A stretch of 64,000 bases of DNA from Ehrlichia muris AS145 (GCF_000508225.1 NC_023063.1:372001-436000); one strand, 5' to 3'. Numbered from the stretch's first letter, positions 1-9,612 are shown. The notes: generated from the letters alone by a model not told the origin. Made by a program: numbers and translations.

Positions 1-2237
1 ATAATATAGATCCACATACTTGGACTGAGAACAATATTGATAATATGAGACGTCAGTTAAAATCTATAGGATTATCATATGATTGGGATAAAGAATTGGC
101 TACTTGTGATGCGAATTATTATAAGCATGAACAAGCATTTTTTCTTGATTTTTTAAAATGTGGTTTAGTTTATCGTAAAGAATCGTTGGTTAATTGGGAT
201 CCTGTAGATCAAACTGTACTTGCTAATGAACAAGTTATAGATGGGAGGGGATGGCGGTCTGGAGCTATAGTGGAAAAAAGAAAGTTATTCCAGTGGTTCC
301 TACGGATTACTGATTTTGCGGAAGAATTATTAGATGATTTAAAAACTTTAGATCAGTGGCCGGAAAAAGTAAAGTTAATGCAAGAACGGTGGATTGGAAA
401 ATCTCAAGGTGTAGTAATAGATTTTGAAGTTTTAAATATTAACAAGATGTTACAGATTTTTACTACATGTCCTCATACACTATTTGGAGCATCATTCATT
501 GCAGTATCTTTTGATCATCCTATTTTACAATATGTTAATGATTCAAAAATTGTTCAACTAATAAATGATTTTGATAGAAAAAATGTAGTGAGTGATGTAT
601 CTAGCCCAATAGAAAAATTTGGAATAAATTCTGGATTAGTTGTAAAACATCCTTTATTGAATATAAATTTGCCAGTTTATGCTGTGAATTTTGTCCTCAT
701 GGATTATGCAACAGGTGCAATTTTTGGTTGTCCAGCTCATGATCAGCGTGATTTTGAGTTTGCAAAGAAATATTCTTTGCCAATAAAACAGGTAATTTTT
801 CCTGAAGTTGATGTGAACTTAGAAAAAGAGGCTTATGTTGGCTCAGGTATTATGAAGAATTCTGAGTTCTTAGATAACATGACTGTGGATAAAGCAAAAG
901 AAGCTATAGTTGATCAGCTTATATTATTAGGAATAGGTAGAAAGGTGACCTATTATAGGATGCATGACTGGGGAGTATCTAGGCAACGTTATTGGGGATG
1001 TCCTATACCTATAATATATTGTGAGAGATGTGGTACAGTTCCTGTAAATAAAAAAGACCTTCCAGTGACTTTGCCTAAGGATGTTGATTTTACAAAATCT
1101 GGAAATCCTTTAGATAATCATCCTACTTGGAAATATGTAAAATGTCCATCTTGTGGTATGGATGCTGAACGTGAAACTGATACTTTTGATACTTTTTTTG
1201 AATCTTCGTGGTATTTTGCAGCATTTTGTGGGATTGATAATGGAATAGATAGAGATACGTGTAACATGTTATTACCAGTCAATTATTATGTGGGTGGTAT
1301 AGAACACGCAGTATTACATTTATTGTATTCTAGGTTTTTCTGTAGGGCGTTAACTAAGTGTGGATATTTTAATATCAAAGAACCGTTTTCTCATCTAATA
1401 ACGCAAGGTATGGTTTGTTATTCTACTTATTCAGATGAGCAAGGTAACTACTTATTTCCTGAAGAAGCAAAAAAGATGATGAAAAAAGGTCAACATGTTA
1501 CTGTTGGCAGAGCTGAGAAAATGAGTAAATCAAAAAAGAATGTGGTAAATCTTGAATATATTATTGATAAATATGGAGCAGATACAGCAAGACTGTTTAT
1601 ATTATCTGATACTCCTCCTGAGCGTGATATAGAATGGTTGGATGATGGTATAGAAGGAGCAAGTAGATATCTTAGTAAGTTATGGAAGATGATAATTTCT
1701 TATGATCAACTTAACTTGGATTTTAGTGAGAAAAGTATACCAGAAGATGCTTTTGAATATAGAAGATGTATACATAAAATTTTAAATGATATTACAAGTG
1801 ATTTGAATTTTTATCGTTTAAATTGTGCTGTGGCTAAGTTTAGAGAATTGAGTAATGTTATCGGTGAAATGATAAAAACTTCAGTGAATTGTTATGTAGT
1901 TAGTGAGGCAATATGTATTTTAATTAGAGTAATAGAACCGTTTATTCCACATATAGCTGAAAAATTATGGGAAAATATAGGAGGTAAAGGTATGTTGTGG
2001 AATCAGATGTGGCCTAAAGTAGATTCAGAATTACTGATTGAAAAAAATATTACTATTGCTGTGCAAGTCAATGGTAAATTTGTTAAAGCGTTAACAGTTG
2101 CTAATAACATTGATGATAGTCAACTTAAAGCTATGGCTTTGGAAATAGCTAGAAATAGAATAGGTAAAAATGTCGTAGAAAACATATATGTTATTCCAAA
2201 ACGGGTAATAAATATTATTACTGTAAAGCCAGAGTAA
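1..2237 (+). CDS. leuS: Leucyl-tRNA synthetase, 5'-truncated by window edge
   Basis: Charges tRNA-Leu with leucine in the cytoplasm. The reading frame is already open at base 3, so the gene starts outside the window. About 744 residues are visible of a family length near 830, so the N-terminal part with the HIGH motif is missing. What can be seen is the CP1 editing region with MDYATGAIFGCPAHDQRDFEFA, split here as MDYATGAIFG and CPAHDQRDFEF. After it come two CxxC pairs (CERC, CPSC), the ARLFILSDTPPERDIEW segment, the KMSKSKKNVV class-I signature and the C-terminal anticodon-binding part ending in VQVNGK. The first in-window ATG (position 45) is internal and is not a start. Identification is secure. 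Confidence 0.97.
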   Translation, partial: NIDPHTWTENNIDNMRRQLKSIGLSYDWDKELATCDANYYKHEQAFFLDFLKCGLVYRKESLVNWDPVDQTVLANEQVIDGRGWRSGAIVEKRKLFQWFLRITDFAEELLDDLKTLDQWPEKVKLMQERWIGKSQGVVIDFEVLNINKMLQIFTTCPHTLFGASFIAVSFDHPILQYVNDSKIVQLINDFDRKNVVSDVSSPIEKFGINSGLVVKHPLLNINLPVYAVNFVLMDYATGAIFGCPAHDQRDFEFAKKYSLPIKQVIFPEVDVNLEKEAYVGSGIMKNSEFLDNMTVDKAKEAIVDQLILLGIGRKVTYYRMHDWGVSRQRYWGCPIPIIYCERCGTVPVNKKDLPVTLPKDVDFTKSGNPLDNHPTWKYVKCPSCGMDAERETDTFDTFFESSWYFAAFCGIDNGIDRDTCNMLLPVNYYVGGIEHAVLHLLYSRFFCRALTKCGYFNIKEPFSHLITQGMVCYSTYSDEQGNYLFPEEAKKMMKKGQHVTVGRAEKMSKSKKNVVNLEYIIDKYGADTARLFILSDTPPERDIEWLDDGIEGASRYLSKLWKMIISYDQLNLDFSEKSIPEDAFEYRRCIHKILNDITSDLNFYRLNCAVAKFRELSNVIGEMIKTSVNCYVVSEAICILIRVIEPFIPHIAEKLWENIGGKGMLWNQMWPKVDSELLIEKNITIAVQVNGKFVKALTVANNIDDSQLKAMALEIARNRIGKNVVENIYVIPKRVINIITVKPE

Positions 2238-2511
2238 AAAATGTTGTAATCTACCTATAGTTAGGTCTATGTTTATATTATGTAGCTTTCGTTTTGATAT
2301 TGATGAATCTTTTTATGTTAATTTTTTCAATGTGATGTTTTATTGGTAAGTACAGGTAATGCTTGCATCTACTTAAGCTTTGTTAAGGTATTTATGTAAA
2401 AGCGTTATATTTTTCCTGAGATATGAATTTTTATGTATTTGTGGTTAAATTTGTGTTGATGACTACAAACATGCTTGTTAGATTATGTTTTATTGTAGAT
2501 TTGAAGAGTAT

Positions 2512-3294
2512 ATGATTGTAGATTCACATTGTCATTTGAATTATTTTAATCCAGATGAGATAGAAGATATAGTACTGCGTGCAGAGGAAAATAATGTAAA
2601 ATTGATACAGACTGTATGTACTACTATATCTGAATTTTCTGATTTAGTAAAAATTGCAGAAGGTTATAAGCAAATTTATCTTTCAGTTGGTGTACATCCT
2701 ACTAATAGTGCAGATGGAGAATCTATTTCAGTAAGTGAATTAGTAAATTTAGCTCAACATAATAAGGTTATTGGGTTAGGTGAAACTGGTTTGGATTTTT
2801 ATAAATGTGGTAAAGTAGAGAAGCAAGAGCAGAATTTCTTGGCTCATATTAATGCATCTAGGGAAACAGGGTTACCTGTTATAATCCATTCAAGAAGTGC
2901 AGATGAACGAATGATGGAAATTTTAGAATCAGAAATGAGAGAAAGTCCGTTTTTAGGGCTTATGCATTGTTTTGCATCTTCAAGGGAATTAGCAGTCAAG
3001 GCAATAGAGTTAGGGTTATATATATCTTTTTCAGGAATAGTGACTTTTAAAAATGCAAAAGTTGTTCAAGAAGTAGCAAAATTTGTTCCTAAGGATCGTG
3101 TTTTAGTAGAAACAGATTCTCCATTTTTATCTCCTGAACCTTATCGTGGACAAAGGAATGAACCATCTAAAACAAAATTTGTTGTAGAGTATTTAGCTAG
3201 GTTATGGGATGAAAATGTTGAAGAAATTAGTAATTTAACTACAAATAATTTTTTTAAGCTATTTAAAAAATGTTCTGAGCATTTTCATTCATAA
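2512..3294 (+). CDS. tatD: TatD-family metal-dependent DNase
   Basis: 260-residue TatD/YcfH-type hydrolase, a TIM-barrel metalloenzyme with 3'-5' nuclease activity on DNA in characterised members. The metal ligand pattern is complete: DSHCH at the N-terminus, GETGLDFY, IIHSRSA, MHCF and ETDSPFL. The ATG at 2512 is preferred over an in-frame ATG at 2485. It gives the family start MIVDSHCH and has GAAGAG about 5 nt upstream, while the earlier start would add nine residues foreign to the family. It stands alone, 275 bases after leuS. The exact cellular role in Ehrlichia is unknown. Confidence 0.93.
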   Translation: MIVDSHCHLNYFNPDEIEDIVLRAEENNVKLIQTVCTTISEFSDLVKIAEGYKQIYLSVGVHPTNSADGESISVSELVNLAQHNKVIGLGETGLDFYKCGKVEKQEQNFLAHINASRETGLPVIIHSRSADERMMEILESEMRESPFLGLMHCFASSRELAVKAIELGLYISFSGIVTFKNAKVVQEVAKFVPKDRVLVETDSPFLSPEPYRGQRNEPSKTKFVVEYLARLWDENVEEISNLTTNNFFKLFKKCSEHFHS

Positions 3295-3471
3295 TAAATT
3301 GTTTATGTATTCAGATAATCGAACTATTATCAATAGTATAGTTATTATATTTTTAGCAATTTAAGTATTTGTCTAATTGTAAAATTTGCATTTTTTTCAA
3401 GGTATGTAAACTATAGTAAATGTGAAAAATATAAAAATGATTTAGGTTTTTATTTCTTTATATTTACGTAT

Positions 3472-3917
3472 GGAATGAGATACTAGTAAAGTAGATGTAG
3501 TGTTTATTCACGTTAATGAGATTGTATTAAATAGTTAATGTTGATATAATTTGGATGTTTTATAAGTGTGCTTATTTATTATAACCCAGTTATTTGTGCA
3601 TTAGATGCTCATGATATTAACCATGCATTACAGTTAACAAAAATGCTTTGTGGAAAAATATCAATGGTAAAATTAGGATTAGAATTTTCTACAGCTGGAA
3701 TAAGGTAACGGTAAAATAGATGTAATATTTGTTCAAATTAGTAAGATTGTATAAATATTAATATTGAATAGTTTAGATGTTTTGTAAGGATGTTTATGTA
3801 TTATAACCCAGTTATTTGTGCATTAGATACTCGTGATATTAACCATGCATTACAGTTAACAAAAATGCTTTATGGAAAAATATCAATGGTAAAATTAGGA
3901 TTAGAATTTTTTACAGC
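3472..3917 (+). repeat. Imperfect tandem duplication of the pyrF 5' region
   Basis: Two direct copies about 222-225 bases apart. Copy 1 runs from about 3472 to 3696, and copy 2 from about 3697 to 3917 inside pyrF. The part covering the start of the coding sequence differs at only about four of some 120 bases. The noncoding part upstream of it agrees at roughly three quarters of positions. The left flank (CGTATGG at 3467) and the right flank inside pyrF (CGTATGG near 3917) share seven bases. This fits a duplication made at short homology, with three bases lost at the junction. Confidence 0.9.
3568..3708 (+). pseudogene. Truncated 5' copy of pyrF (46 codons)
   Basis: Reads from a GTG at 3568, in frame with the pyrF start, through [10 protein letters not shown] and [16 protein letters not shown]. 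It then leaves the pyrF sequence and stops at TAA 3706-3708 after the residues STAGIR. Intact pyrF lies 87 bases downstream. The fragment lacks the catalytic DLKLHD segment, so it cannot be an active decarboxylase. It retains a start codon and part of an upstream region like that of pyrF, so a short peptide could be made. It is most simply a by-product of the local tandem duplication. Confidence 0.88.
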
Positions 3918-4485
3918 GTATGGGTTATCTGGTGTGCAAACAATAGCTGATTGTGGTGTGCCAGTGTTTCTTGATTTAAAATTACATGATATCCCTAATA
4001 CAGTCAGTAAGGCTATATCAGTAATTAAATCTTTAAATATTGCTATGCTTACTATTCATATTAGTGGTGGTAGAGAAATGATAATGAGAGCTATGGATAG
4101 CATATCTGGTAGTAAAATAAAGTTGGTGGGTGTAACTGTATTAACAAGTATTGATAATTCTGATTTAAGTGACATTGGTGTTAATATATCATCTATTCAA
4201 CAGGTAATGCTTTTATCTAAATTAGCTCGAGAAGCTGGATTATATGGTATAGTATGTTCTGCATTTGAGGTGGAAGAAGTGCGTAATCAGTATACCAAGG
4301 AAGATTTAAAACTTATAGTTCCAGGTATAAGATTTGGTGTTGATTGTAATGACCAAAAAAGAGTAAAGAAGCCTAGGGATGCAATGTTAGCTGGTGCAGA
4401 TTATTTGGTAATTGGACGTCCAATTACTATGAGTAGAGATCCTGTACAGACAGTTGATACAATTTTAGCATCAATTGATATATAA
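3796..4485 (+). CDS. pyrF: Orotidine 5'-phosphate decarboxylase
   Basis: Last step of de novo UMP synthesis: decarboxylates OMP in the cytoplasm. 229 residues, normal for the short bacterial type. The catalytic Asp-Lys-Asp array is present as DLKLHDIPNT. The phosphate-binding end is present as VPGIRFG and then GADYLVIGRPIT. The ATG at 3796 is preferred because AAGGA lies five bases upstream. An ATG two codons earlier (3790) overlaps that ribosome-binding site. The gene is monocistronic, preceded by a truncated duplicate of its own first 40 codons. Confidence 0.95.
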   Translation: MYYNPVICALDTRDINHALQLTKMLYGKISMVKLGLEFFTAYGLSGVQTIADCGVPVFLDLKLHDIPNTVSKAISVIKSLNIAMLTIHISGGREMIMRAMDSISGSKIKLVGVTVLTSIDNSDLSDIGVNISSIQQVMLLSKLAREAGLYGIVCSAFEVEEVRNQYTKEDLKLIVPGIRFGVDCNDQKRVKKPRDAMLAGADYLVIGRPITMSRDPVQTVDTILASIDI

Positions 4486-4836
4486 AAATATGTATAGAAT
4501 TAGGGGCTGATAATATTTCTAACTTATTGTGTGTTTTTTGTATAAGTCATTGGAAATTAGATATAATAACTTTTTAGGATAAAATGTAGGATATTATGTA
4601 TCTATAAGTTTAGTATATGGAAAGATTATCTTTTAGGTAATAAGTTAGTGCAGGTGATATTGATTTCTAGGTAATGCATATAAGGTATGTATTTTAGTTA
4701 TATTATTAGTGCTTTTTGTTAATAAAATGGAGAGGTATACTATTGTATTGTTGGGAGTATAATAACAGTTGTTATTATAGGCTGATAAACTATATTATGT
4801 TATAGTTTATTTTGATTATTGTGGAAGAAAAGTAGT
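4486..4836. other. Gene-free spacer pyrF-surE with stem-loop
   Basis: 351 bases with no convincing gene. A perfect 8-bp inverted repeat (AAACTATA / TATAGTTT, 6-base loop) occupies 4787-4808, about 30 bases upstream of the surE start. A second, 7-bp inverted repeat (AATAACA / TGTTATT) is near 4761. They could be a leader structure or a weak terminator, and there is no clear T-run. Confidence 0.5.
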
Positions 4837-5607
4837 ATGAAAGTGTTATTGAGTAATGATGATGGGTTTCATGCAAATGGTATTAAAGTTCTGAAAGAAA
4901 TAGTAATAACAACGGGTATTGCTTCAGAAATATGGGTAGTTGCACCATTGAGTAATTGTAGTGGCTGTGGTAGGTCAATAGGCTTAAGGACTGCAACTGA
5001 GGTGTATCAAGTAAGTGATACTGAATTTATTGTTAACAGTACTCCATCTACTAGTGTTTTTCTTGGATTAAAAGAGATTGTTGGTACAAAACCGGATTTA
5101 ATTTTGTCTGGGATAAATAGTGGGATTAATATAGGTAATGATATAGCATATTCTGGTACTATAGCAGCAGCAGCAGAAGGAGCTATGATGAATATTCCAT
5201 CAATTGCAGTCAGTCAGGAATATAATGGTAAAACTGGTGAAATAAATTGGGAGAATCCACGGAAATTCTTAAAAGATATTATAGATATGCTGTTAGGTGT
5301 CTCATTTTGGGATAAGTCTACTGTCATGAATATTAACTTTCCTTTGATATCAGCAAAGGGCATTAAATTTACAAGTCAGGGGAAATATATGCCATGTCAT
5401 GAAATAGAAGAGAAAAAAAATATTTCTGGTAGTACATCTTATACAATAAATAGAGCTACTCCTGATAAAAAGAACAGAGGTGACTTTGATGACAGTATTA
5501 AAGCTATAGATGATGGATATATTACAATTACACCATTAAAATTTGATATGACAGATTTTGATATCCTAGAATCTTTAATTTCACTTAACAAAGGCTGTAA
5601 AATATGA
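4837..5607 (+). CDS. surE: 5'/3'-nucleotidase SurE
   Basis: 256-residue SurE-type nucleoside monophosphate phosphatase (survival protein E), a cytoplasmic metalloenzyme. The metal-binding LSNDDG is right at the N-terminus, followed by the conserved [34 protein letters not shown] and [12 protein letters not shown] segments. The start at ATG 4837 gives the family start [14 protein letters not shown] 18 bases earlier would only add foreign residues. The stop codon overlaps the ATG of the small ccmD-like gene (ATGA), so these are probably translated together with ccmE. Confidence 0.96.
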   Translation: MKVLLSNDDGFHANGIKVLKEIVITTGIASEIWVVAPLSNCSGCGRSIGLRTATEVYQVSDTEFIVNSTPSTSVFLGLKEIVGTKPDLILSGINSGINIGNDIAYSGTIAAAAEGAMMNIPSIAVSQEYNGKTGEINWENPRKFLKDIIDMLLGVSFWDKSTVMNINFPLISAKGIKFTSQGKYMPCHEIEEKKNISGSTSYTINRATPDKKNRGDFDDSIKAIDDGYITITPLKFDMTDFDILESLISLNKGCKI

Positions 5608-5738
5608 TTTTTTTGATTTTTGCCTATACTATAAGTTTTGGTTTGTTGCTTGGGTTGAGCTATTTTATTATTTTTAGTTATAGTAAAAGTAAGAAAATTC
5701 TAGAAAATATTGATCGGAAAAATGAAGAGAAAACATAA
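5604..5738 (+). CDS. ccmD: CcmD-like heme exporter small membrane protein
   Basis: A 44-residue reading frame squeezed between surE and ccmE. Its ATG overlaps the surE stop as ATGA, and its 3' end overlaps the ccmE start by 17 bases. The protein is one membrane helix (about residues 2-22, [17 protein letters not shown] then LSYFI) followed by a short Lys/Glu-rich cytoplasmic tail ([17 protein letters not shown]). Size, topology and position immediately before ccmE match CcmD, which helps release heme-loaded CcmE from the CcmABC exporter. CcmD proteins share little sequence, so the call rests on context and shape. Confidence 0.75.
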   Translation: MIFLIFAYTISFGLLLGLSYFIIFSYSKSKKILENIDRKNEEKT

Positions 5739-6120
5739 AAGATTACTTTTTACTGCCATAACATTTATTATGTTTGGTATGTCGGTTGTTATTGTATTGA
5801 ATAATCTGAGAAATAATATATCATTTTTTTTTACTCCCACTGAAGTTTTATCAAGGACTGTATGTACTAATTGTACTATTAGAATAGGAGGTATGGTAAT
5901 AAAGGGTAGTGTAGAGAAATACGATAGTTTTATTTCTTTTTGTATAACAGACTTAGAAAATCAGATTAAAGTACTATATCAAGGAATATTACCTCCTTTG
6001 TTTTCAGAAGGTAGTTGGATAGTAGCAAAAGGAAAAATAGTAAACGATGAATTTGTTGCGGATGAAATTTTAGCTAAACACGATGAAAATTATAAACCTG
6101 GTAAGTATAAAACAAAATAA
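5722..6120 (+). CDS. ccmE: Cytochrome c maturation heme chaperone CcmE
   Basis: 132-residue periplasmic heme chaperone. It receives heme covalently from CcmC and hands it to the cytochrome c ligation machinery. One N-terminal membrane anchor (about residues 8-27, then [16 protein letters not shown]) precedes the OB-fold beta-barrel with [12 protein letters not shown]. The C-terminus has ILAKHDENY, where the His is the heme-attachment residue of the family. The ATG at 5722 follows CGGAA and gives the basic start MKRKHKR. The upstream TTG (5710) is less likely. It is translationally coupled to the preceding ccmD-like frame. Confidence 0.93.
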   Translation: MKRKHKRLLFTAITFIMFGMSVVIVLNNLRNNISFFFTPTEVLSRTVCTNCTIRIGGMVIKGSVEKYDSFISFCITDLENQIKVLYQGILPPLFSEGSWIVAKGKIVNDEFVADEILAKHDENYKPGKYKTK

Positions 6121-6319
6121 ATTGTGAAAGTGTTCTGAAGTCAAATATATAACAGTATTAATGAATCTGGTGATGTATAAACATTATTACATAGTTTTTG
6201 ATTGTTTGATGTGAAAGTAAGTAAGCCATTTATAAGAATCTTACAGAAGCTTATTTACAAATATTTAAACTATTTGTTTAGTTATTGTCATATTCGCAAT
6301 ATTTAGTGATATTGTAATT

Positions 6320-6898
6320 CTATTCATTCTTTGTTTCCTTCCATGGAGAAAGAAAATCAAATGATCTAAAATCTTGCTGTAGATTTACAGCTTCATAAGT
6401 TACTTCTTTTTTTGATATGTCATACCGTACTTCTTTATAGCCAGTTAGAGGAAAATCTTTTAGCATTGGATGTCCAGAAAAACCATAATCTGTTAAAATC
6501 CTGCGTAAATCTGGGTTATTAGCAAATATTATGCCATACATATCAAATACTTCTCGTTCAAACCATCCTGCAGCACTAAAAATGTTGGTAATAGATGGAA
6601 TATTCTCATTTTCTTGTAATGGTACTTTACAAGATATTCTTATGTTGTTTATTATACTCAGTAATGAATAGACTACTTCAAATCTAGCTGACCTACTTGG
6701 ATAATCTATTGCAAAAATATCAATTAAGATGTGAAATTTACATTTTGTGTCATTGCGTAAAAATAAAATGTGATTGTAGATGTCCTGTGCATTTGAGTAT
6801 AACTCCAGCATTATATTGTCTTTTACAATGCACTTTACATTTATAGATGTGTTGATATGTGTAGTAATATTATCTATCACATTATTGATATCTGACAT
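6320..6898 (-). CDS. nuoC: NADH-quinone oxidoreductase subunit C
   Basis: 192-residue 30-kDa subunit of complex I, in the peripheral arm at the membrane. It shows the family block [21 protein letters not shown] (seen as REVFDMYGI and [13 protein letters not shown]), [13 protein letters not shown] and a C-terminal DFRSFDF. There are two adjacent ATGs. The second (6898) has AAGAGG six bases upstream and is preferred to 6901. It is the third gene of the nuoABC order but is separated from nuoB by 381 bases, so it may have its own promoter. nuoD does not follow. Instead a spacer leads to the convergent surE-ccmE side. Confidence 0.95.
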   Translation of the reverse strand: MSDINNVIDNITTHINTSINVKCIVKDNIMLELYSNAQDIYNHILFLRNDTKCKFHILIDIFAIDYPSRSARFEVVYSLLSIINNIRISCKVPLQENENIPSITNIFSAAGWFEREVFDMYGIIFANNPDLRRILTDYGFSGHPMLKDFPLTGYKEVRYDISKKEVTYEAVNLQQDFRSFDFLSPWKETKNE

Positions 6899-7279
6899 CA
6901 TGTACCTCTTTAATTGTATTCTTTTTACTATACATTATTTTCCTAAATTAAGGTACTACATTGATATTATATATATTGAATACTAGGTATATTTTGTCTA
7001 CCGTAACTTAGGATTTTTTACTTTTTAATAATTTTTTTATGAAGGTATACAGTTATGTATTGAATTTAAAGTGTGAAATGTTATATGATGTATGCTAAAA
7101 ATAATAGTATGATTTCATATTAATAAGGATAGGTTTTATTATTTTAGTATAGTAATTATAGGGTTATGAGTTTCTCTTGCAATATTAGTTGTTATATAGA
7201 GTGATAGCATCTACTACATTGCATAAAAACAGTAAATACTATTGATTTACATTTTTTAATATTTTACTTGCGTAGTCTG
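6899..7279. other. Spacer between nuoB and nuoC
   Basis: 381 bases without a supportable gene, unusual inside a nuo cluster. Very AT-rich. It holds the nuoC ribosome-binding site (AAGAGG near 6906) and presumably a nuoC promoter, but no clear -35/-10 pair was identified. Confidence 0.5.
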
Positions 7280-7813
7280 TTATGTAGGTTTTCTTATAAT
7301 GTGGGTATTCCCTCTGTTAATTTTTTGTTGAAGGCAGAATATACCATATAGTAAAGCTTCTGCTGTTGGAGGACATCCTGGAACGTAGATATCTACTGGT
7401 ACTATGCGGTCACATCCTCTAACTACTGAATATGAATAATGATAATATCCACCGCCGTTAGCACAACTTCCCATTGAGATAACATAACGTGGTTCTGTCA
7501 TTTGGTCATATACTTTACGTAATGCAGGGGCCATCTTATTGGTGAGTGTTCCGGCAATAATCATGACATCTGCTTGCCTAGGACTTGCGCGAAACATGAC
7601 ACCATATCTATCTAGATCATATCTACTTGCTGCAGTGTGCATCATTTCTACAGCACAGCAAGCTAATCCAAATGTCATAGGCCATAAAGAGTTTGACCTT
7701 GCCCAATTTGATATGTAATTGATTAAGTCAGAAAACTTGGTTATCATAAAGCCCTGATGATTGTAGCTTTGCCAAAATTGATTGTTTAACACAGAATTAT
7801 TCTCATTTGTCAT
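7280..7813 (-). CDS. nuoB: NADH-quinone oxidoreductase subunit B
   Basis: 177-residue complex I subunit that carries the terminal iron-sulfur cluster N2 next to the quinone site. All four cluster ligands are visible: the tandem Cys pair in [11 protein letters not shown] (residues 52-53), Cys117 in [10 protein letters not shown] and Cys147 in [11 protein letters not shown]. The [15 protein letters not shown] segment is also standard. The start lies 7 bases after the nuoA stop, so the two are one transcript. No abnormality seen. Confidence 0.97.
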   Translation of the reverse strand: MTNENNSVLNNQFWQSYNHQGFMITKFSDLINYISNWARSNSLWPMTFGLACCAVEMMHTAASRYDLDRYGVMFRASPRQADVMIIAGTLTNKMAPALRKVYDQMTEPRYVISMGSCANGGGYYHYSYSVVRGCDRIVPVDIYVPGCPPTAEALLYGIFCLQQKINRGNTHIIRKPT

Positions 7814-7820
7814 ACTTAGT

Positions 7821-8192
7821 TTACTCCCATTCTAGTGCACCTTTGCTCCACTCATATATAAATCCTACTGTTAATATAGTTAAGAAAATCATCATAGACC
7901 AGAAACCATTTATACCTATATTTGAAAGACAAATAGACCATGGAAATAAGAATGCTATTTCGAGGTCAAATATAATAAATAGTATTGCTACTAGGTAAAA
8001 TCGAATATCAAAAATTTTTCTTGAATTTCCAAGAGGTGCGAACCCACATTCATAAGGAGAGAGTTTCTCTAAATCTGGATTACGATTAGCTAAAAGCATT
8101 GGTAAAATACAAAAGAGGAATGAGATGAAACCTGAAATTGCTAAGAAAATTAAAACAGGGACATATTCAGCAATATTAAACATTTGTATCAT
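7821..8192 (-). CDS. nuoA: NADH-quinone oxidoreductase subunit A
   Basis: 123-residue membrane subunit of complex I with three predicted helices (about residues 9-31, 62-84 and 91-113). The conserved segment [21 protein letters not shown] contains the Cys of the quinone-site loop (seen as [10 protein letters not shown]), followed by [21 protein letters not shown]. First gene of nuoA-nuoB-nuoC. The start at 8192 ([10 protein letters not shown]) is not firmly set. An ATG three codons later (8183) is equally possible. Confidence 0.95.
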   Translation of the reverse strand: MIQMFNIAEYVPVLIFLAISGFISFLFCILPMLLANRNPDLEKLSPYECGFAPLGNSRKIFDIRFYLVAILFIIFDLEIAFLFPWSICLSNIGINGFWSMMIFLTILTVGFIYEWSKGALEWE

Positions 8193-8954
8193 ATATATAC
8201 TTTAGTGAATAATTAAATACTTACAGAGTTTTAATTTTATGTCAATTTATTAACATGTATTACACACCCTTTGCTATTAATCATAGCACTAATTGCAGAT
8301 GAAGTATAATATATAATTAGTATAAGAACGGTAAAGTAGCTATTTTATTATAAATTTTATATGCTATATTGGAATAATTTATGTTATTTAGTTATTTTTT
8401 TTATTATAGTGTATATGATAAATCTATAATATCATGATAAGTATTTTAATAGGATTTTATTAATTTTTAGGCTAGTGAAAGATTGAGAAAAGGGTTTGTG
8501 GAAAAATTCTTTATATTTATTTTAATATAGGTAAAAAATTTACTTATATAAATTTAATGATTTTACATTAGTTATTGAAGTAGGGTATTAGTGTTTTTGT
8601 GCATGGTCAAATACCTTTTATTGAGGAACGTCCTATTGGTGAGAAAATATTGTGATCATAAAGAAATGTTCTTATTTTATTATAAAGGTACTTTAGCGTG
8701 ATATTCTTGAATATGCAGATTTTGTTAAAATGTAAGTATGTTTATTAATGATGACGTATTTTCAAAAGATATTACATATATTAGGGTTTGCAAACATGTG
8801 TGATTACTAAGTATAAGTGCTATTTGTTATAACTTTAGGAATATTATAATTGTCTATGTCCACTACTAATATTGACTATGTCTATTTTTTTATGCAAGTG
8901 CATATACAAGGATTGAAATACTATGTTCACAGTTTGTTAGAGGTATCTGTAGTT
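8193..8954. other. Gene-free region upstream of nuoA
   Basis: About 760 bases of very AT-rich sequence. No gene is supportable. A short open stretch at 8599-8655 (+), read from GTG as HGQIPFIEERPIGEKIL, looks more protein-like than its surroundings and may be a relic of a decayed gene. The nuoA promoter must lie near the right end of nuoA but was not recognised. Confidence 0.5.
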
Positions 8955-9612
8955 TGTGGTTATATATTTTAGAAGCTTTTTTAATGTTGAATTATTATAT
9001 TGATGATTGGTTTGCATCTGTTTTTCTTAAATGAACAGTGTATATATCTATGGTAAAGCTTATATCCTCTCATTTGTATATGTGCTAGTGTATGTATAGT
9101 CTGTGGTTATATATTTTAGAAGCTTTTTTAATGTTGAATTATTATATTGATGATTGGTTTGCATCTGTTTTTCTTAAATGAACAGTGTATATATCTATGG
9201 TAAAGCTTATATCCTCTCATTTGTATATGTACTAGTGTATGTATAGTCTGTGGTTATATATTTTAGAAGCTTTTTTAATGTTGAATTATTATATTGATGA
9301 TTGGTTTGCATCTGTTTTTCTTAAATGAACAGTGTATATATCTATGGTGAAGCTTATATCCTTTCATTTGTATATGTGCTAGTGTATGTATAGTCTGTGG
9401 TTATATATTTTAGAAGCTTTTTTAATGTTGAATTATTATATTGATGATTGGTTTGCATCTGTTTTTCTTAAATGAACAGTGTATATATCTATGGTGAAGC
9501 TTATATCCTCTCATTTGTATATGTGCTAGTGTATGTATAGTCTGTGGTTATATATTTTAGAAGCTTTTTTAATGTTGAATTATTATATTGATGATTGGTT
9601 TGCATCTGTTTT
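8955..9612 (+). repeat. 147-bp tandem repeat, about 4.5 copies
   Basis: The anchor TGTGGTTATATATTTTAG recurs at 8955, 9102, 9249, 9396 and 9543, exactly 147 bases apart each time. The last unit stops about 70 bases in, after TTGCATCTGTTTT. Copies differ at only one to three bases (for example ATGGTAAAGC versus ATGGTGAAGC, and CCTCTC versus CCTTTC). All forward frames are closed by stops, so the array is noncoding. It lies between nuoA and the 3' end of uvrA. Arrays of about 150 bp with variable copy number are a known mark of E. ruminantium genomes. Confidence 0.97.

Noticed and set aside
2253-2266. Small inverted repeat ACCTA-TAGT-TAGGT after leuS
   Set aside because: Only five base pairs and no T-run. 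Too weak to call a terminator.
8955-9612. 147-bp array considered as a coding repeat, since 147 is a multiple of three
   Set aside because: The unit contains stop codons in all forward frames and in the reverse frames examined.
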